NCBI GenBank assembly: GCA_013286305.1
Contig: JABDFW010000024.1
Span: 1-38,879 of the forward strand
Direction: 5' to 3'
Source of the DNA: Bacteroidota bacterium
Lineage (GTDB): Bacteria; Bacteroidota; Bacteroidia; Chitinophagales; Chitinophagaceae
Length of the DNA: 38,879 nucleotides
Under the pieces are notes generated by a model. It saw nothing but the letters and a program-made list of their open reading frames with translations, searched no databases and was not told where the DNA came from. A program made the position numbers and the translations under genes. Position 1 is the first letter of the stretch, and every line of letters starts with the position of its first letter. Below, piece by piece: positions 1 to 8,041 of this stretch.

Positions 1-1
1 T

Positions 2-1405
2 AGAAAAGTAATGGGCAGCAGCAGGAAGCAGATCATCTTCCAGTTTATTTTTGAGAATATCCTCCTTTGCACCATTGCTGTAATCATTGGTTTGTTTTTG
101 GCTAAGTACATTTTCATACCATTGTTCAGCCAAATTGCCAATGTTGAGCTGGGTCAAAAACTATTTAGCAATTACCGCACATGGTTAACTTTAATTGTTT
201 TAATTGTGGTATCGGCATTAAGCGGCGCGGCATACCCGTCTTTTTACATATCGTCATTCAAACCCGTAAATATTATTAAGGGCAACAGCAAAATGGGAAG
301 CAATAACCGCTTCCGCAAGGCGCTGTTGGGCTTCCAGTTTTTTCTTACCTTTTTAGCCATTTCATGCTCAATAGCTTTTATAAACGAAACAAATAAAATA
401 AAAACGAAGCCGTGGGGCTATAGCCCTGCAGATAATGTAGTGGTAACCCTTGATAGGTCTGCAAATTTTGAAACATTTAAAAACGAACTGAAAAACAGTA
501 ATGTTATAAAATCAGTTACCGGGTCAGTTCAGCCGCTTGGCAACTTTACAAAACAATTATTGATCAAGGCCGACGGCAAAGAACAAACCGTTGAAAGCAT
601 AAGTGCATTGCCCGGCTATGCAACCCAAATGGGTATTACCATCACCAAAGGCAGGGACTTGAATGAACAATCTATCAAAGACCAAACAGACGCCGTTTTG
701 GTCAACCAGGTTTTTCTTAACCAAATGCATTGGGCCACTGGTATTGGAAAAAATATTGAATACCAAAACCACACGTATCAAATAGTTGGTGAAGTGAACG
801 ACTTTCGATTTGATAATTTTCAAACGCCTGTGGGCCCAATGGTGTTGATGGGATGTAAGCCGGAGGATGTAAATTATGTGTATGCAAAAACTTCCCATGG
901 GTTATTTTCAAATGCTCATTTAGATGTAGAAAAAATATGGAAAAAGGTTAACCCCAACCTGCCTTTTGAATATTATTACCAGGACAAAGTGTTCGACCAG
1001 TATTTTGTTGGTTTTGAACAGGTTTCAGAAGTAATGGCGGCTGCTTCATTCATCATGATCATTATTTCAGTATCGGGTATTTTCGGGCTGGCACTTCTTA
1101 TACTGGGCAAAAAAATGAAAGAAATTAGTATCAGAAAAACGCTCGGGGCCGGCTTTGGCAGCATCGCCTTCATCATCAACAAAGAATTTTTATTCGCGAT
1201 CGGGATTGCTGTTATTTTTGGTATCCCAATTTCGTGGACGGTTATGGGCAGCCTGTTAAAAGTAATTGCACCAGATGCCAACGCCACATTTGCCCCGCTT
1301 ATTGCAGCCGCATTAAGCCTCGTGATTATGACAATAATAAGTGTTTCATGGCATATTTATAAAGCCAACACTTCAAGCCCAACCAAATATTTGAAGGATC
1401 AATAG
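2..1405 (+). CDS. ABC transporter permease, FtsX/MacB type (5' end outside window)
   Basis: This is the C-terminal part of an inner-membrane permease of the MacB/FtsX superfamily. The frame is open from position 2 and reads RKVMGSSRKQ, the loop typical of the first FtsX domain, so the true start lies upstream of the window. Visible parts are hydrophobic helices at about residues 12-32 and 57-80 (numbered from the Met at 11), a helix at 103-123 that starts the second half, a periplasmic MacB-like domain of about 200 residues, and three more helices near 345-370, 395-415 and 430-455. The motif KKMKEISIRKTLGA near 368-381 is the second copy of the coupling-loop signature. Such permeases work with a separate ATPase, usually in export or envelope stress; that partner is not visible here. 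A hairpin terminator follows the stop codon. The substrate cannot be told. Confidence 0.9.
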   Translation, partial: RKVMGSSRKQIIFQFIFENILLCTIAVIIGLFLAKYIFIPLFSQIANVELGQKLFSNYRTWLTLIVLIVVSALSGAAYPSFYISSFKPVNIIKGNSKMGSNNRFRKALLGFQFFLTFLAISCSIAFINETNKIKTKPWGYSPADNVVVTLDRSANFETFKNELKNSNVIKSVTGSVQPLGNFTKQLLIKADGKEQTVESISALPGYATQMGITITKGRDLNEQSIKDQTDAVLVNQVFLNQMHWATGIGKNIEYQNHTYQIVGEVNDFRFDNFQTPVGPMVLMGCKPEDVNYVYAKTSHGLFSNAHLDVEKIWKKVNPNLPFEYYYQDKVFDQYFVGFEQVSEVMAAASFIMIIISVSGIFGLALLILGKKMKEISIRKTLGAGFGSIAFIINKEFLFAIGIAVIFGIPISWTVMGSLLKVIAPDANATFAPLIAAALSLVIMTIISVSWHIYKANTSSPTKYLKDQ

Positions 1406-1442
1406 GGGGTGATTAGAAGAAGGTAGAAGGGACAGGTGAAAT

Positions 1443-1476
1443 CCTTAGACGCCATTTGGGCGCCTAAGGACTTTTT
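1443..1476 (+). terminator. Rho-independent terminator after the ABC permease
   Basis: An 11-bp stem with one mismatch (CCTTAGACGCC at 1443-1453 with GGCGCCTAAGG at 1459-1469) is followed by ACTTTTTAT. It lies 37 bases after the permease stop. A related hairpin with similar flanks occurs at 3747-3777 on the other side of the accessory genes. Confidence 0.7.
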
Positions 1477-1855
1477 ATATTGAAAGCCATTCCGACTTCC
1501 TCTTTTCCGCAATGTCTCTCCAATAGCCCGTGTGAGGGCCGAGGACGTTGCGGTGTGCGCAGTTTTAAAGCTGATTATATATTATTAGTTTGGCAAACTG
1601 TATATCTTTATGGGGCTGTGGTGCAATGAATTCCAGACTAAGTCTGGCTTTTATTTAGAAATGCTTAGAGCGTTGCACTAACTCTAAGCATAGCGGCGTG
1701 GCATACTTCGGAGAGCCCTGGGACAAACGCCACTGGGCTTTTGTTTGTTAACTTGTACTTTTATATCTTTAATCAGCAGCGGTTCCTGGCTGGACGTCAT
1801 AAATGCCAGCACAGCTGGAAGCCCTAACGTTAGGAGCAATTATAAAGCAACCAAA
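1477..1855. other. Spacer with several palindromes, entry to the accessory island
   Basis: I see no gene here. The stretch holds a perfect hairpin CCAGACT-A-AGTCTGG (1633-1647), a 10-bp stem ATGCTTAGAG/CTCTAAGCAT (1661-1670 and 1682-1691), a weaker AGCCC/GGGCT stem followed by TTTTGTTTG (about 1716-1745), and a perfect 12-bp palindrome CCTAACGTTAGG at 1823-1834, 22 bases before the next start codon. The reading frame open from 1745 runs through these palindromes, which is one reason to place the following gene start at 1856. Confidence 0.5.
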
Positions 1856-2290
1856 ATGAGCAATGTTAGTTTTCATGGGACAGATGCAGCAAGTGCCTTA
1901 AAAATAGTAGGTCCTCCACCAAGTGTTGATGTTAATATGGGCAAAGGTGAATTAGGAAAAGGATTTTATACTGGTTCATCAATTGCTTTGGCAGCTATTT
2001 GGGCTCAGCTAAGATATGGCCAAAATGCAGTAGTAATTGAATTTGAAATTCCCAAACCACGGTTTGTCCAATTAAAAGGTTATACCGTTAAAACTCAAGT
2101 TGAAGTTTTTGACGGCTGGACTGCACTAAAATCCACAAGTGAGACAACAACCTTTTCATTTGGTTACGATTATATTATTGCGCCGTTCGCAACCATCGAA
2201 GAAATAGGACATCAATATAAATTTGAAAGTCAAAAAGCGGAGGACGAATTAAATGCTTCTAATAAATCAGTTTACCCATGCGCATCTTAA
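1856..2290 (+). CDS. Probable ADP-ribosyltransferase-fold protein (DUF3990-like), 144 aa
   Basis: The protein starts MSNVSFHGTD and continues with GKGELGKGFYTGSS (about residues 28-41), GYDYIIAPFA and a C-terminal HQYKFESQKAEDEL. This spacing of an HG(T/S) motif, a GKGFY motif and a final Q-x-x-F stretch is what I know from DUF3990 and related ART-fold proteins, many of which are toxins that modify target molecules using NAD. I chose the ATG at 1856; the frame is open upstream to 1745 but that part encodes palindromic spacer. There is no signal peptide. The gene overlaps the next one by 13 bases, which suggests a co-translated pair such as toxin and antitoxin. It is clearly more AT-rich than the genes outside the island. 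The family call is by motif only, the toxin role is inference. Confidence 0.6.
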   Translation: MSNVSFHGTDAASALKIVGPPPSVDVNMGKGELGKGFYTGSSIALAAIWAQLRYGQNAVVIEFEIPKPRFVQLKGYTVKTQVEVFDGWTALKSTSETTTFSFGYDYIIAPFATIEEIGHQYKFESQKAEDELNASNKSVYPCAS

Positions 2291-2763
2291 CTAAATCTCC
2301 TTTTGAAACAAAGGGTTTAATAAGCATCGTTGAAGCAAGCGACAACGGCCCTCAAACTGTTGTTTTCTGTATCCCTATTGAAATACGAGAAGCTGAAAGA
2401 ATGCGGGACATTTATGATTTTGAGCGGTACTTCTCTGATGGTATTTCTACAAAAATAAAAGACAGAGACAATACTAATACTATATACTTAGATTACATAG
2501 CACCTCGTCAAACTGGAAGAGAACTAAATTCACGTCCAAAGTTTGTAGCTAATATAAAGGGGCATAAAATCGACTTTTATTTGTCAACTTTAAATTATCT
2601 ATCTAATACTAACAGACAAATACTTAATATTGACTATTTCTATTCTGGGAGCTATTTAAGTGACGACTTGTTCAATAAAAGGCTTGTAATCGTTGAACCA
2701 AACTGGCGACAGTTAGATAGATTGTTTTTGGAAGAAGGAGTTGTATTTACTGACTGGAAATAA
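2278..2763 (+). CDS. Unknown 161-aa protein, translationally coupled partner of the ART-like gene
   Basis: I do not recognise this family. It is a soluble, charged protein of 161 residues without signal peptide or membrane segment, with a mixed alpha/beta pattern and a run of aromatic residues near DYFYSGSYL (about 125-133). Its ATG at 2278 lies inside the last codons of the ART-like gene (13-base overlap in a different frame), so the two are almost certainly made together. In toxin pairs of the ART type, the coupled small protein is often the antitoxin or immunity partner; here this is position-based inference only. Base composition matches its AT-rich neighbours. Confidence 0.7.
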   Translation: MRILTKSPFETKGLISIVEASDNGPQTVVFCIPIEIREAERMRDIYDFERYFSDGISTKIKDRDNTNTIYLDYIAPRQTGRELNSRPKFVANIKGHKIDFYLSTLNYLSNTNRQILNIDYFYSGSYLSDDLFNKRLVIVEPNWRQLDRLFLEEGVVFTDWK

Positions 2764-2802
2764 CTACCTCAACGTTGGGTATAAGCTTAAAGAGACCCTC
2801 AC

Positions 2803-3705
2803 ATGATAAAACAACTTATTACTGACATAGCGTATGACAACATCAGTTTGTCAAAAGCCTTGACAAGAGCAAAAATAGTATCGAGTAAAATTAAGAATGA
2901 TTCTTTCAAAAGATGGCTTACAAACGAGCTTGAAGGTTATCAAACAGATGAATTAAATCTTATAGACTATAGAAAAATTCGATGCTCTATTTTTTTTCGA
3001 TTTTCTAGTAGTAATGTAGGTATTCCTGTTTTGATATTACCAACTCAAAATATATATGACCTTGTTTGCTTTCATAGAGTTTTTGAAGCAATTTCTATTA
3101 TCGAGTATCAATTAAATAAGTATAATGACAAATCGAAGCAAGCTACTGTTGAAATCGAACTTGATACTGTAAGAGCGTCAGCTTTATTTAATTTGGTTAA
3201 GGAATCTGACCGAAAATACATTCTATATGAAAGTCATTTCATTGGAGCATATCAAGAAGTGAATGTTGCTTTTTATCAAAATATTATTGAACTTACAAAG
3301 CAAAAACTATTAGACACCTTACTCGAACTAAATGACGAATTTCCTAATCTTGAAAATGAATTTGCTATGACCAAAGAAAATGAAGAAAAAGTAAAAAATA
3401 TTATTACAAATCATATTTACGGAGACAACAACCCAACAAATATTGCAACAGGCGTAAATGTTGAACAGACTATAAATACATCAACGATAAAACAAGGTGA
3501 TGAAGAAAAGCTTAAATCATACGGAGTTACGCAAGAAGAAATTAACGAACTAAAATCTCTTATTGAACAAACTTCTAATGACAAACCAAAACTCGTTGGC
3601 AAAGCAATGAAATGGTTAGGCAGTGTTACAGCATCGGTTGCAGGAAGAGGACTTTACGAACATATTCCGGCTATTACGGACTTCATTCATAAATTAACAA
3701 CATAG
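2803..3705 (+). CDS. AbiTii-domain protein, putative phage-defence protein
   Basis: The N-terminal half (about residues 1-190) starts MIKQLITDIAYDNISLSKAL and continues with AKIVSSKIKNDSFKRWLTNELEGY, the pattern of the AbiTii domain, which is named after an abortive-infection protein. After a linker at about 195-230 with the motif YGDNNPTNIATG, an Asn/Thr-rich stretch common in this family, comes a helical segment with TQEEINELKSLIEQ and a C-terminal tail that may contact the membrane (MKWLGSVTASVAG). AbiTii proteins are found in defence and mobile regions; the molecular activity is not known to me. The gene begins 39 bases after the unknown partner gene, behind a CAACGTTGGG motif at 2770-2779, and is part of the AT-rich island. 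Confidence 0.75.
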   Translation: MIKQLITDIAYDNISLSKALTRAKIVSSKIKNDSFKRWLTNELEGYQTDELNLIDYRKIRCSIFFRFSSSNVGIPVLILPTQNIYDLVCFHRVFEAISIIEYQLNKYNDKSKQATVEIELDTVRASALFNLVKESDRKYILYESHFIGAYQEVNVAFYQNIIELTKQKLLDTLLELNDEFPNLENEFAMTKENEEKVKNIITNHIYGDNNPTNIATGVNVEQTINTSTIKQGDEEKLKSYGVTQEEINELKSLIEQTSNDKPKLVGKAMKWLGSVTASVAGRGLYEHIPAITDFIHKLTT

Positions 3706-4040
3706 AAAAAGCCTACGTCCAACATAGGAGGCGGTTTAGCCGGGCTATCCTTAGACTTCCGCAGGGCGTCTAAGGATTTCTAATATAAAATCCATTCCGA
3801 GTGGTCGGAATCCGTCTGGAATGTAAGTTATACTGGCGATTAATATTAAGTATGTCTCAGAGTGCCCGCCCGTTCCGTTCGGGCGGCCCTGCCGTCCCAC
3901 ATTGCCGGCAGGAACACACTTTGCGAAGAAATCAATGCTAGTTCTTTTTTTGTACTATTTCAAAGCTGCTGACATAGGGTTGTCACTCCTCCCATTCATC
4001 TTTGTGCGGTTAAAAAATCATTATCAAAAAAAACATATTT
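3706..4040. other. Exit of the accessory island: hairpins and repeat copy
   Basis: No gene seen. Contents: the motif GTCCAAC at 3717-3723; a perfect 10-bp hairpin ATCCTTAGAC/GTCTAAGGAT (3747-3777) that resembles the one at 1443-1469; the palindrome ATTCCGA-GTGG-TCGGAAT just after it; CCGCCCG/CGGGCGG (3866-3886); and CCTGCCG/CGGCAGG (3888-3914). The copies at about 1441-1496 and 3747-3802 share both the hairpin and a downstream CCATTCCGA. Confidence 0.5.
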
Positions 4041-4406
4041 ATGACAACACAGGAAGTTGCAAACCGGTATTACGAACTGGCAAGCCAAAGCAAATGGACC
4101 GAGATACAGGATGAACTGCATGACAATAACGTGATATGCCGGGAACCGGAACATGCCGCTTTGAGGGGCGTGCAGATAATAACTGAAGGACGGGAGGCCG
4201 TTAAGGCCAAAAGCATAGCGAACCGTGACATGATTGAAACAATTCATAGCCAGTATTGCAGCGAACCGGTAGTAGCCGGTAATTTCTTCAGCGTAGGGTT
4301 AAAAAGGGATGTTACTTTTAAGAACAGGCCGCGCGTGAAGTTAGAAGAGATCTGCGTATTCCAGGTTACGGAAGGCAAGATTGTTCTGGAGCAGTTTTTC
4401 TACTAG
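4041..4406 (+). CDS. SnoaL-like (NTF2-fold) protein
   Basis: A 121-residue soluble protein with the shape of small SnoaL/NTF2-fold proteins: an N-terminal helix (TTQEVANRYYELASQSKWTEI), an acidic segment with an H-x-x-N stretch near 28-30, a basic helix GREAVKAKSIANRD, and a closing beta strand pair VCFQVTEG-like/KIVLEQFF. The fold is a cone-shaped cavity used by some members as enzyme (cyclase, isomerase) and by others for binding; the substrate is unknown. The last 20 codons occur again 125 bases downstream as a truncated copy (4466-4531), so a paralogue once followed this gene. Confidence 0.75.
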   Translation: MTTQEVANRYYELASQSKWTEIQDELHDNNVICREPEHAALRGVQIITEGREAVKAKSIANRDMIETIHSQYCSEPVVAGNFFSVGLKRDVTFKNRPRVKLEEICVFQVTEGKIVLEQFFY

Positions 4407-4465
4407 CTTTAGACACAATGTCACTTAGTTAAGCCCTATTATCCGGTTGTGGAGACACGCCCGGG

Positions 4466-4531
4466 GCGGAAGATATCTGTGTATTCCAGGTTACCGAAGG
4501 CAAGATTGTTCTGGAGCAGTTTTTCTACTAG
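4466..4531 (+). pseudogene. 3' remnant of a duplicated SnoaL-like gene
   Basis: Positions 4469-4545 repeat 4344-4420 with three mismatches in 77 bases. In the frame of the intact gene, the remnant reads AEDICVFQVTEGKIVLEQFFY and then stops. Of the three changes two are silent and one is Glu to Asp, so the copy was under coding constraint or was recently converted from the intact gene. No start or 5' part remains. Confidence 0.75.
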
Positions 4532-4626
4532 CTTTAGACACAATGCCATTTAATGTTTTTAGGCGAGGTATATCGTTGTTTTTTTAACTATGCCGCTTTC
4601 ACCCCCGTAAACTGTCGCTTTTGCCC

Positions 4627-4658
4627 TTGGCAGCAAACAATAAGATGGCCTATATTTG
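4627..4658 (+). promoter_or_regulatory. Bacteroidota-type promoter for the exported protein gene
   Basis: TATATTTG at 4651-4658 fits the -7 consensus TAnnTTTG, and TTG at 4627-4629 lies 21 bases before it, as expected for a -33 box. It supports the ATG at 4677 rather than the upstream ATG at 4656, which sits inside the -7 box. Confidence 0.5.
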
Positions 4659-4676
4659 ATTTACCAAACTTATGCC

Positions 4677-5483
4677 ATGACTAACAAATTTTTATCCATG
4701 CTCCGGCTTGGCACCTTGCCGCTCACTTTGACTTTTAATATAGCTATCCACTGCGCAGCGCAAACAGAAAGCAACTGGAAACTGGAAAAAATGCCGGTAG
4801 GCCTGGAAACAGATTTTGCGCTAAGCGCGCTTCCGCCACAATTACGCGCTGCAGCCACCGTATATTTAACCGATCCTGACAAAGGGTTCTATATCGCCAG
4901 GCAAGGATCAAACGGTTTCGTTTGCTTTGTGGCAAGAACAGAATGGGAGTGGCCGGAGTTCCGGCAGGATCTCGCTACGCCAATAAGCTATGATGCGGAA
5001 GGCGCCAAAACGATCATGCCTATTTACATTGATGTATCGGCTATGCGCGCTTCCGGCAAATGCACGCCTTTGCAAATAAAGGATACAGTAATAGCCAGGA
5101 TAAAACGTGGGTACTACAAGGCTCCTTCACGGCCGGGCATCTCTTACATGGAAGCACCCATGATGAGGGTATACACCAGCAGTAATCCCGCCAATAATAA
5201 TGTCGCCTCCGTAAGTATACCTCATTACATGTATTATGCCCCATACCTCACGTACGCAGACCTCGGTATAGATTCCAGTTCAACACAAGCGCCATTTCTT
5301 GTAAACCCTGACGCGTACACCTTAGGCGAAGGCCGGAGAGGCCCTTACGAATACCTTATTTCGCCGCTTAATGAAACAGAGACTGCTAAAATACAAAAAT
5401 CAGGAGAAGAACTTTTGATGCGCCTGGAAGAATATAAGCCATATTTTAAAGTGGAAGGCGCCATGAGCGGTCATCATCATTAA
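4677..5483 (+). CDS. Exported protein of unknown function, 268 aa
   Basis: The product begins MTNKFLSMLRLGTLPLTLTFNIAIHCAAQ, a signal peptide with a likely cut after CAA or CAAQ. The mature part is about 240 residues and has no domain I recognise. Notable stretches are WEWPEFRQDL, a conserved-looking PIYIDVSAMRASGKC, and GISYMEAPMMRVYTSSNPANNNV. The C-terminus ends SGHHH, which could bind metal but may be chance. The composition and processing suggest a periplasmic or surface protein. It is a single gene with its own promoter at 4627-4658. The annotated start at 4677 is chosen from the promoter position and the signal peptide. Confidence 0.8.
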   Translation: MTNKFLSMLRLGTLPLTLTFNIAIHCAAQTESNWKLEKMPVGLETDFALSALPPQLRAAATVYLTDPDKGFYIARQGSNGFVCFVARTEWEWPEFRQDLATPISYDAEGAKTIMPIYIDVSAMRASGKCTPLQIKDTVIARIKRGYYKAPSRPGISYMEAPMMRVYTSSNPANNNVASVSIPHYMYYAPYLTYADLGIDSSSTQAPFLVNPDAYTLGEGRRGPYEYLISPLNETETAKIQKSGEELLMRLEEYKPYFKVEGAMSGHHH

Positions 5484-6216
5484 CACCGGGCAGTTTGTAG
5501 CACAGCAAAATAAAAACCTTTACTGTTATCCGTTTCTTGCAGCTACGGATTTTTATAAAAAGCCTTCCCGAAATTTCGGGATTTGGCAGTTGCTTGCCTG
5601 TCGGCAGGCGGGTTTGTAAAACGGGAGATGAAAATAATGTGATAGAAACCGCCATTATTATGCCTGTTGCAGAAAAATAAAAATGAAAAAAATAGCTTAT
5701 TTGTACGGTTGTGTACGGGTTGAATAACGAGCAAGGAACAAGGAATCTTGAATAATGAATGAGAGAAAAATACAGGAACACAAAGCTTTATGCTATATGC
5801 TTTACGCGATGAAGTGTTTGGCGCACGGCATTTCAGCAGAGAGCCTTCAATCCTCATCATCCCCGCCTGAATGACACAGTCGGGCAGGTCATAAATCCAC
5901 CCAAATCGTGGTTCAGACAAACCCTCCGTACAAAAACGTTGTCATTGGCGTACCATTGTACGGATGGTTTTTGTCCCGCTGATCCCGCCAAAGGCGGGAT
6001 TCAGGGTGATGGTTTCGGTTCGCTCATCGTGAGTTTCTTCTAAAATTCGTGTAATTCGCGAAATTCATTTTAATTCGTGGTTAAAAAATTCAACTCTGTG
6101 AAAACAACTCAGCGCAACTCCGTGGTAATGTATTTCCCGCCGCTGCGGCGGGGGAGGCCGAAAAAATAACCTCTCCAATAACCGCCACGCCTTACATTTG
6201 CACAATTTATCAAATC
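5484..6216. other. Long repeat-rich spacer before carB
   Basis: No gene is supported in these 730 bases. It contains perfect palindromes CCCGAAATTTCGGG (5567-5580), GCCTG-TCGG-CAGGC (5596-5609), ATCCCGCC-AAA-GGCGGGAT (5982-6000) and CCCGCCGC-T-GCGGCGGG (6136-6152), plus an inverted repeat CCGTACAA/TTGTACGG (5926-5933 and 5956-5963). Positions 5722-5752 are the reverse complement of the TTCCTTGTTCGTTATTC words at 26868-27045. The stretch AATTCGTG...AATTCGCG...AACTCTGTG at 6045-6125 is another word-type repeat. These look like dispersed intergenic repeats, not genes. Confidence 0.6.
6193..6200 (+). promoter_or_regulatory. -7 promoter box of carB
   Basis: TACATTTG fits TAnnTTTG and lies 17 bases before the carB start codon. 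No convincing -33 TTTG box is visible at the right distance. Confidence 0.4.
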
Positions 6217-7863
6217 ATGCCAAAAGACAATTCCATTCATTCGGTTCTTATTATCGGCTCCGGCCCCATCGTTATAGGGCAGGCCTGCGAATTTGATTAT
6301 GCCGGCTCACAGGCAGCCCGCAGCCTGCGCGAGGAGGGTATTAAAGTGATACTTATAAACAGCAACCCAGCCACCATAATGACCGACCCGATGATGGCAG
6401 ACAAGGTGTACCTGTGGCCATTAACGGTTGAAAGCATTGAAAAAATATTGGACGAAAACCAAATAGACGCCGTGTTGCCAACCATGGGCGGCCAAACTGC
6501 GCTTAACCTTTGTAAAGAGGCTTATGAGCTGGGTGTTTGGGAAAAATACAATGTGCGCCTGATAGGTGTTGACATCGCTGCCATTGACACTGCGGAGAAC
6601 AGGGAACAGTTTAGGCAACTGATGATAAATATTGGTATTGATGTGGCGCCAAGCCGTGTTGCCAACAGCTTTTTAGAAGGTAAGGAATTTGCGCAGGAAA
6701 TTGGTTTCCCGCTGGTTATACGCCCGTCGTTTACACTTGGCGGTTCAGGCGGCAGCTTTGTACACAACAAAAGCGAGCTGGATGATGCGCTTCAGCGTGG
6801 CCTGCAGGCATCGCCCATACACGAAGTGCTGGTGGAGAAAGCGGTGCTTGGCTGGAAAGAGTTTGAGCTGGAACTTTTGCGCGACCAGAAAGATAATGTG
6901 GTGATCATTTGTACCGTGGAGAATTTAGATCCCATGGGTATCCACACAGGCGATTCTATCACAGTAGCACCCGCTATGACGCTGAGCGATACCGCCTTCC
7001 AGGATATGCGTAACAAGGCCATTAAAATGATGCGCAGCTTGGGCAATTTTGCAGGCGGCTGTAATGTGCAGTTTGCCCAAAATCCCGAAACAGAGCAACT
7101 GATAGCAGTTGAAATAAATCCGCGTGTTAGCCGTTCATCTGCCCTGGCAAGCAAGGCCACCGGTTACCCGATAGCCAAAATAGCGGCAAAACTGGCCATT
7201 GGTTATTCGCTGGATGAATTGAAGAACCAGATAACCAAAACAACTTCAGCCTATTTTGAGCCTGCCCTGGATTATGTAATTGTAAAGGTGCCGCGCTGGA
7301 ACTTTGATAAATTCAAAGGCGCCAACGATACCCTGGGGCTGCAAATGAAAAGCGTGGGTGAAGTAATGGCCATAGGAAGGAATTTTACCGAAGCGCTTCA
7401 GAAAGCCTGCCAAAGCTTAGAGAACGAAGCAACAGGGCTTGGCTATTATGGTAAAAGCCTGATGAAGAGTGAAGACATTGTTGAATATATTAAAATACCC
7501 AAATGGGACCGCATCTTCCGCATTAAGGATGCCCTTATGCAGGGCGTAACCGTAAAAACCATTGTTCAGGCAACGCTTATTGACCGCTGGTTTATTTACC
7601 AGATACAGGAAATATGCGTGATTGAAAAAAAGATAGCGCAACACACTTTGGAAACCCTGCCGCTTGATCTTTTAAAAGAAGCCAAGAAGAATGGTTTTGG
7701 CGATGAACAGATATCCCGCATACTCAAAAACACCTGCACCGAAGAGCAGGTATATGAAAAGCGTAAAGCGGCTGGCATTACAAGGGTGTATAAAATGGTA
7801 GATACCTGCAGCGCCGAGTTTGAGGCCAAAACGCCTTACTTCTACAGTACATTCGAAGGATAG
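6217..7863 (+). CDS. carB: Carbamoyl-phosphate synthase large subunit, N-terminal half only (split CarB)
   Basis: The first ATP-grasp synthetase half of CarB, which makes carboxyphosphate from bicarbonate and ATP for the pyrimidine and arginine pathways. Seen: the N-terminal GSGPIVIGQACEFDYAG motif (13-29), NSNPATIMTDP (about 49-59), the ATP-grasp FTLGGSGGS loop (about 170-178), EINPRVSRSSALASKATGYP (291-310), and the oligomerisation domain to the end. The protein stops after the EFEAKTPYFYSTFEG motif at residue 548, which is exactly the junction to the second synthetase half in full-length CarB of about 940-1070 residues. The C-terminal half, which phosphorylates carbamate, is not in this window; the next gene is recO. 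Split CarB is known in some archaea and Aquifex. There is no sign of a frameshift here: a clean stop is followed by repeats. Confidence 0.93.
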   Translation: MPKDNSIHSVLIIGSGPIVIGQACEFDYAGSQAARSLREEGIKVILINSNPATIMTDPMMADKVYLWPLTVESIEKILDENQIDAVLPTMGGQTALNLCKEAYELGVWEKYNVRLIGVDIAAIDTAENREQFRQLMINIGIDVAPSRVANSFLEGKEFAQEIGFPLVIRPSFTLGGSGGSFVHNKSELDDALQRGLQASPIHEVLVEKAVLGWKEFELELLRDQKDNVVIICTVENLDPMGIHTGDSITVAPAMTLSDTAFQDMRNKAIKMMRSLGNFAGGCNVQFAQNPETEQLIAVEINPRVSRSSALASKATGYPIAKIAAKLAIGYSLDELKNQITKTTSAYFEPALDYVIVKVPRWNFDKFKGANDTLGLQMKSVGEVMAIGRNFTEALQKACQSLENEATGLGYYGKSLMKSEDIVEYIKIPKWDRIFRIKDALMQGVTVKTIVQATLIDRWFIYQIQEICVIEKKIAQHTLETLPLDLLKEAKKNGFGDEQISRILKNTCTEEQVYEKRKAAGITRVYKMVDTCSAEFEAKTPYFYSTFEG

Positions 7864-8041
7864 GAAGAAAAGTCGGGAAGACCGAAAGTCAGGAAGTCGG
7901 AAAGTAGTGCGATTATAAAAGAGGCCACTTGCGAACTTGTGCATATTGCAATCTTGTGGACTTTCGGACTTTCCTGACTTTCCGACTATTTTTTCTTCTT
8001 ACTTTCGGACTTTCCGACTTTCGGTCTTCCGGACTTTCTTC
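7864..8041. repeat. Inverted word repeats (ACTTTCCGACTTTCGG family)
   Basis: Positions 7868-7906 contain GAAGACCGAAAGTCAGGAAG and the region 7957-8040 contains many copies of GGACTTTC/CGACTTTC on the other strand, including the near reverse complement. The two arms can form a long stem-loop between carB and recO. The open frame upstream of recO from 7937 encodes only this repeat. Confidence 0.7.

Noticed and set aside
5446-5920. Two minus-strand frames of 111 and 125 codons
   Set aside because: They run through dispersed repeats and palindromes and overlap the end of a well-supported gene; no family features.
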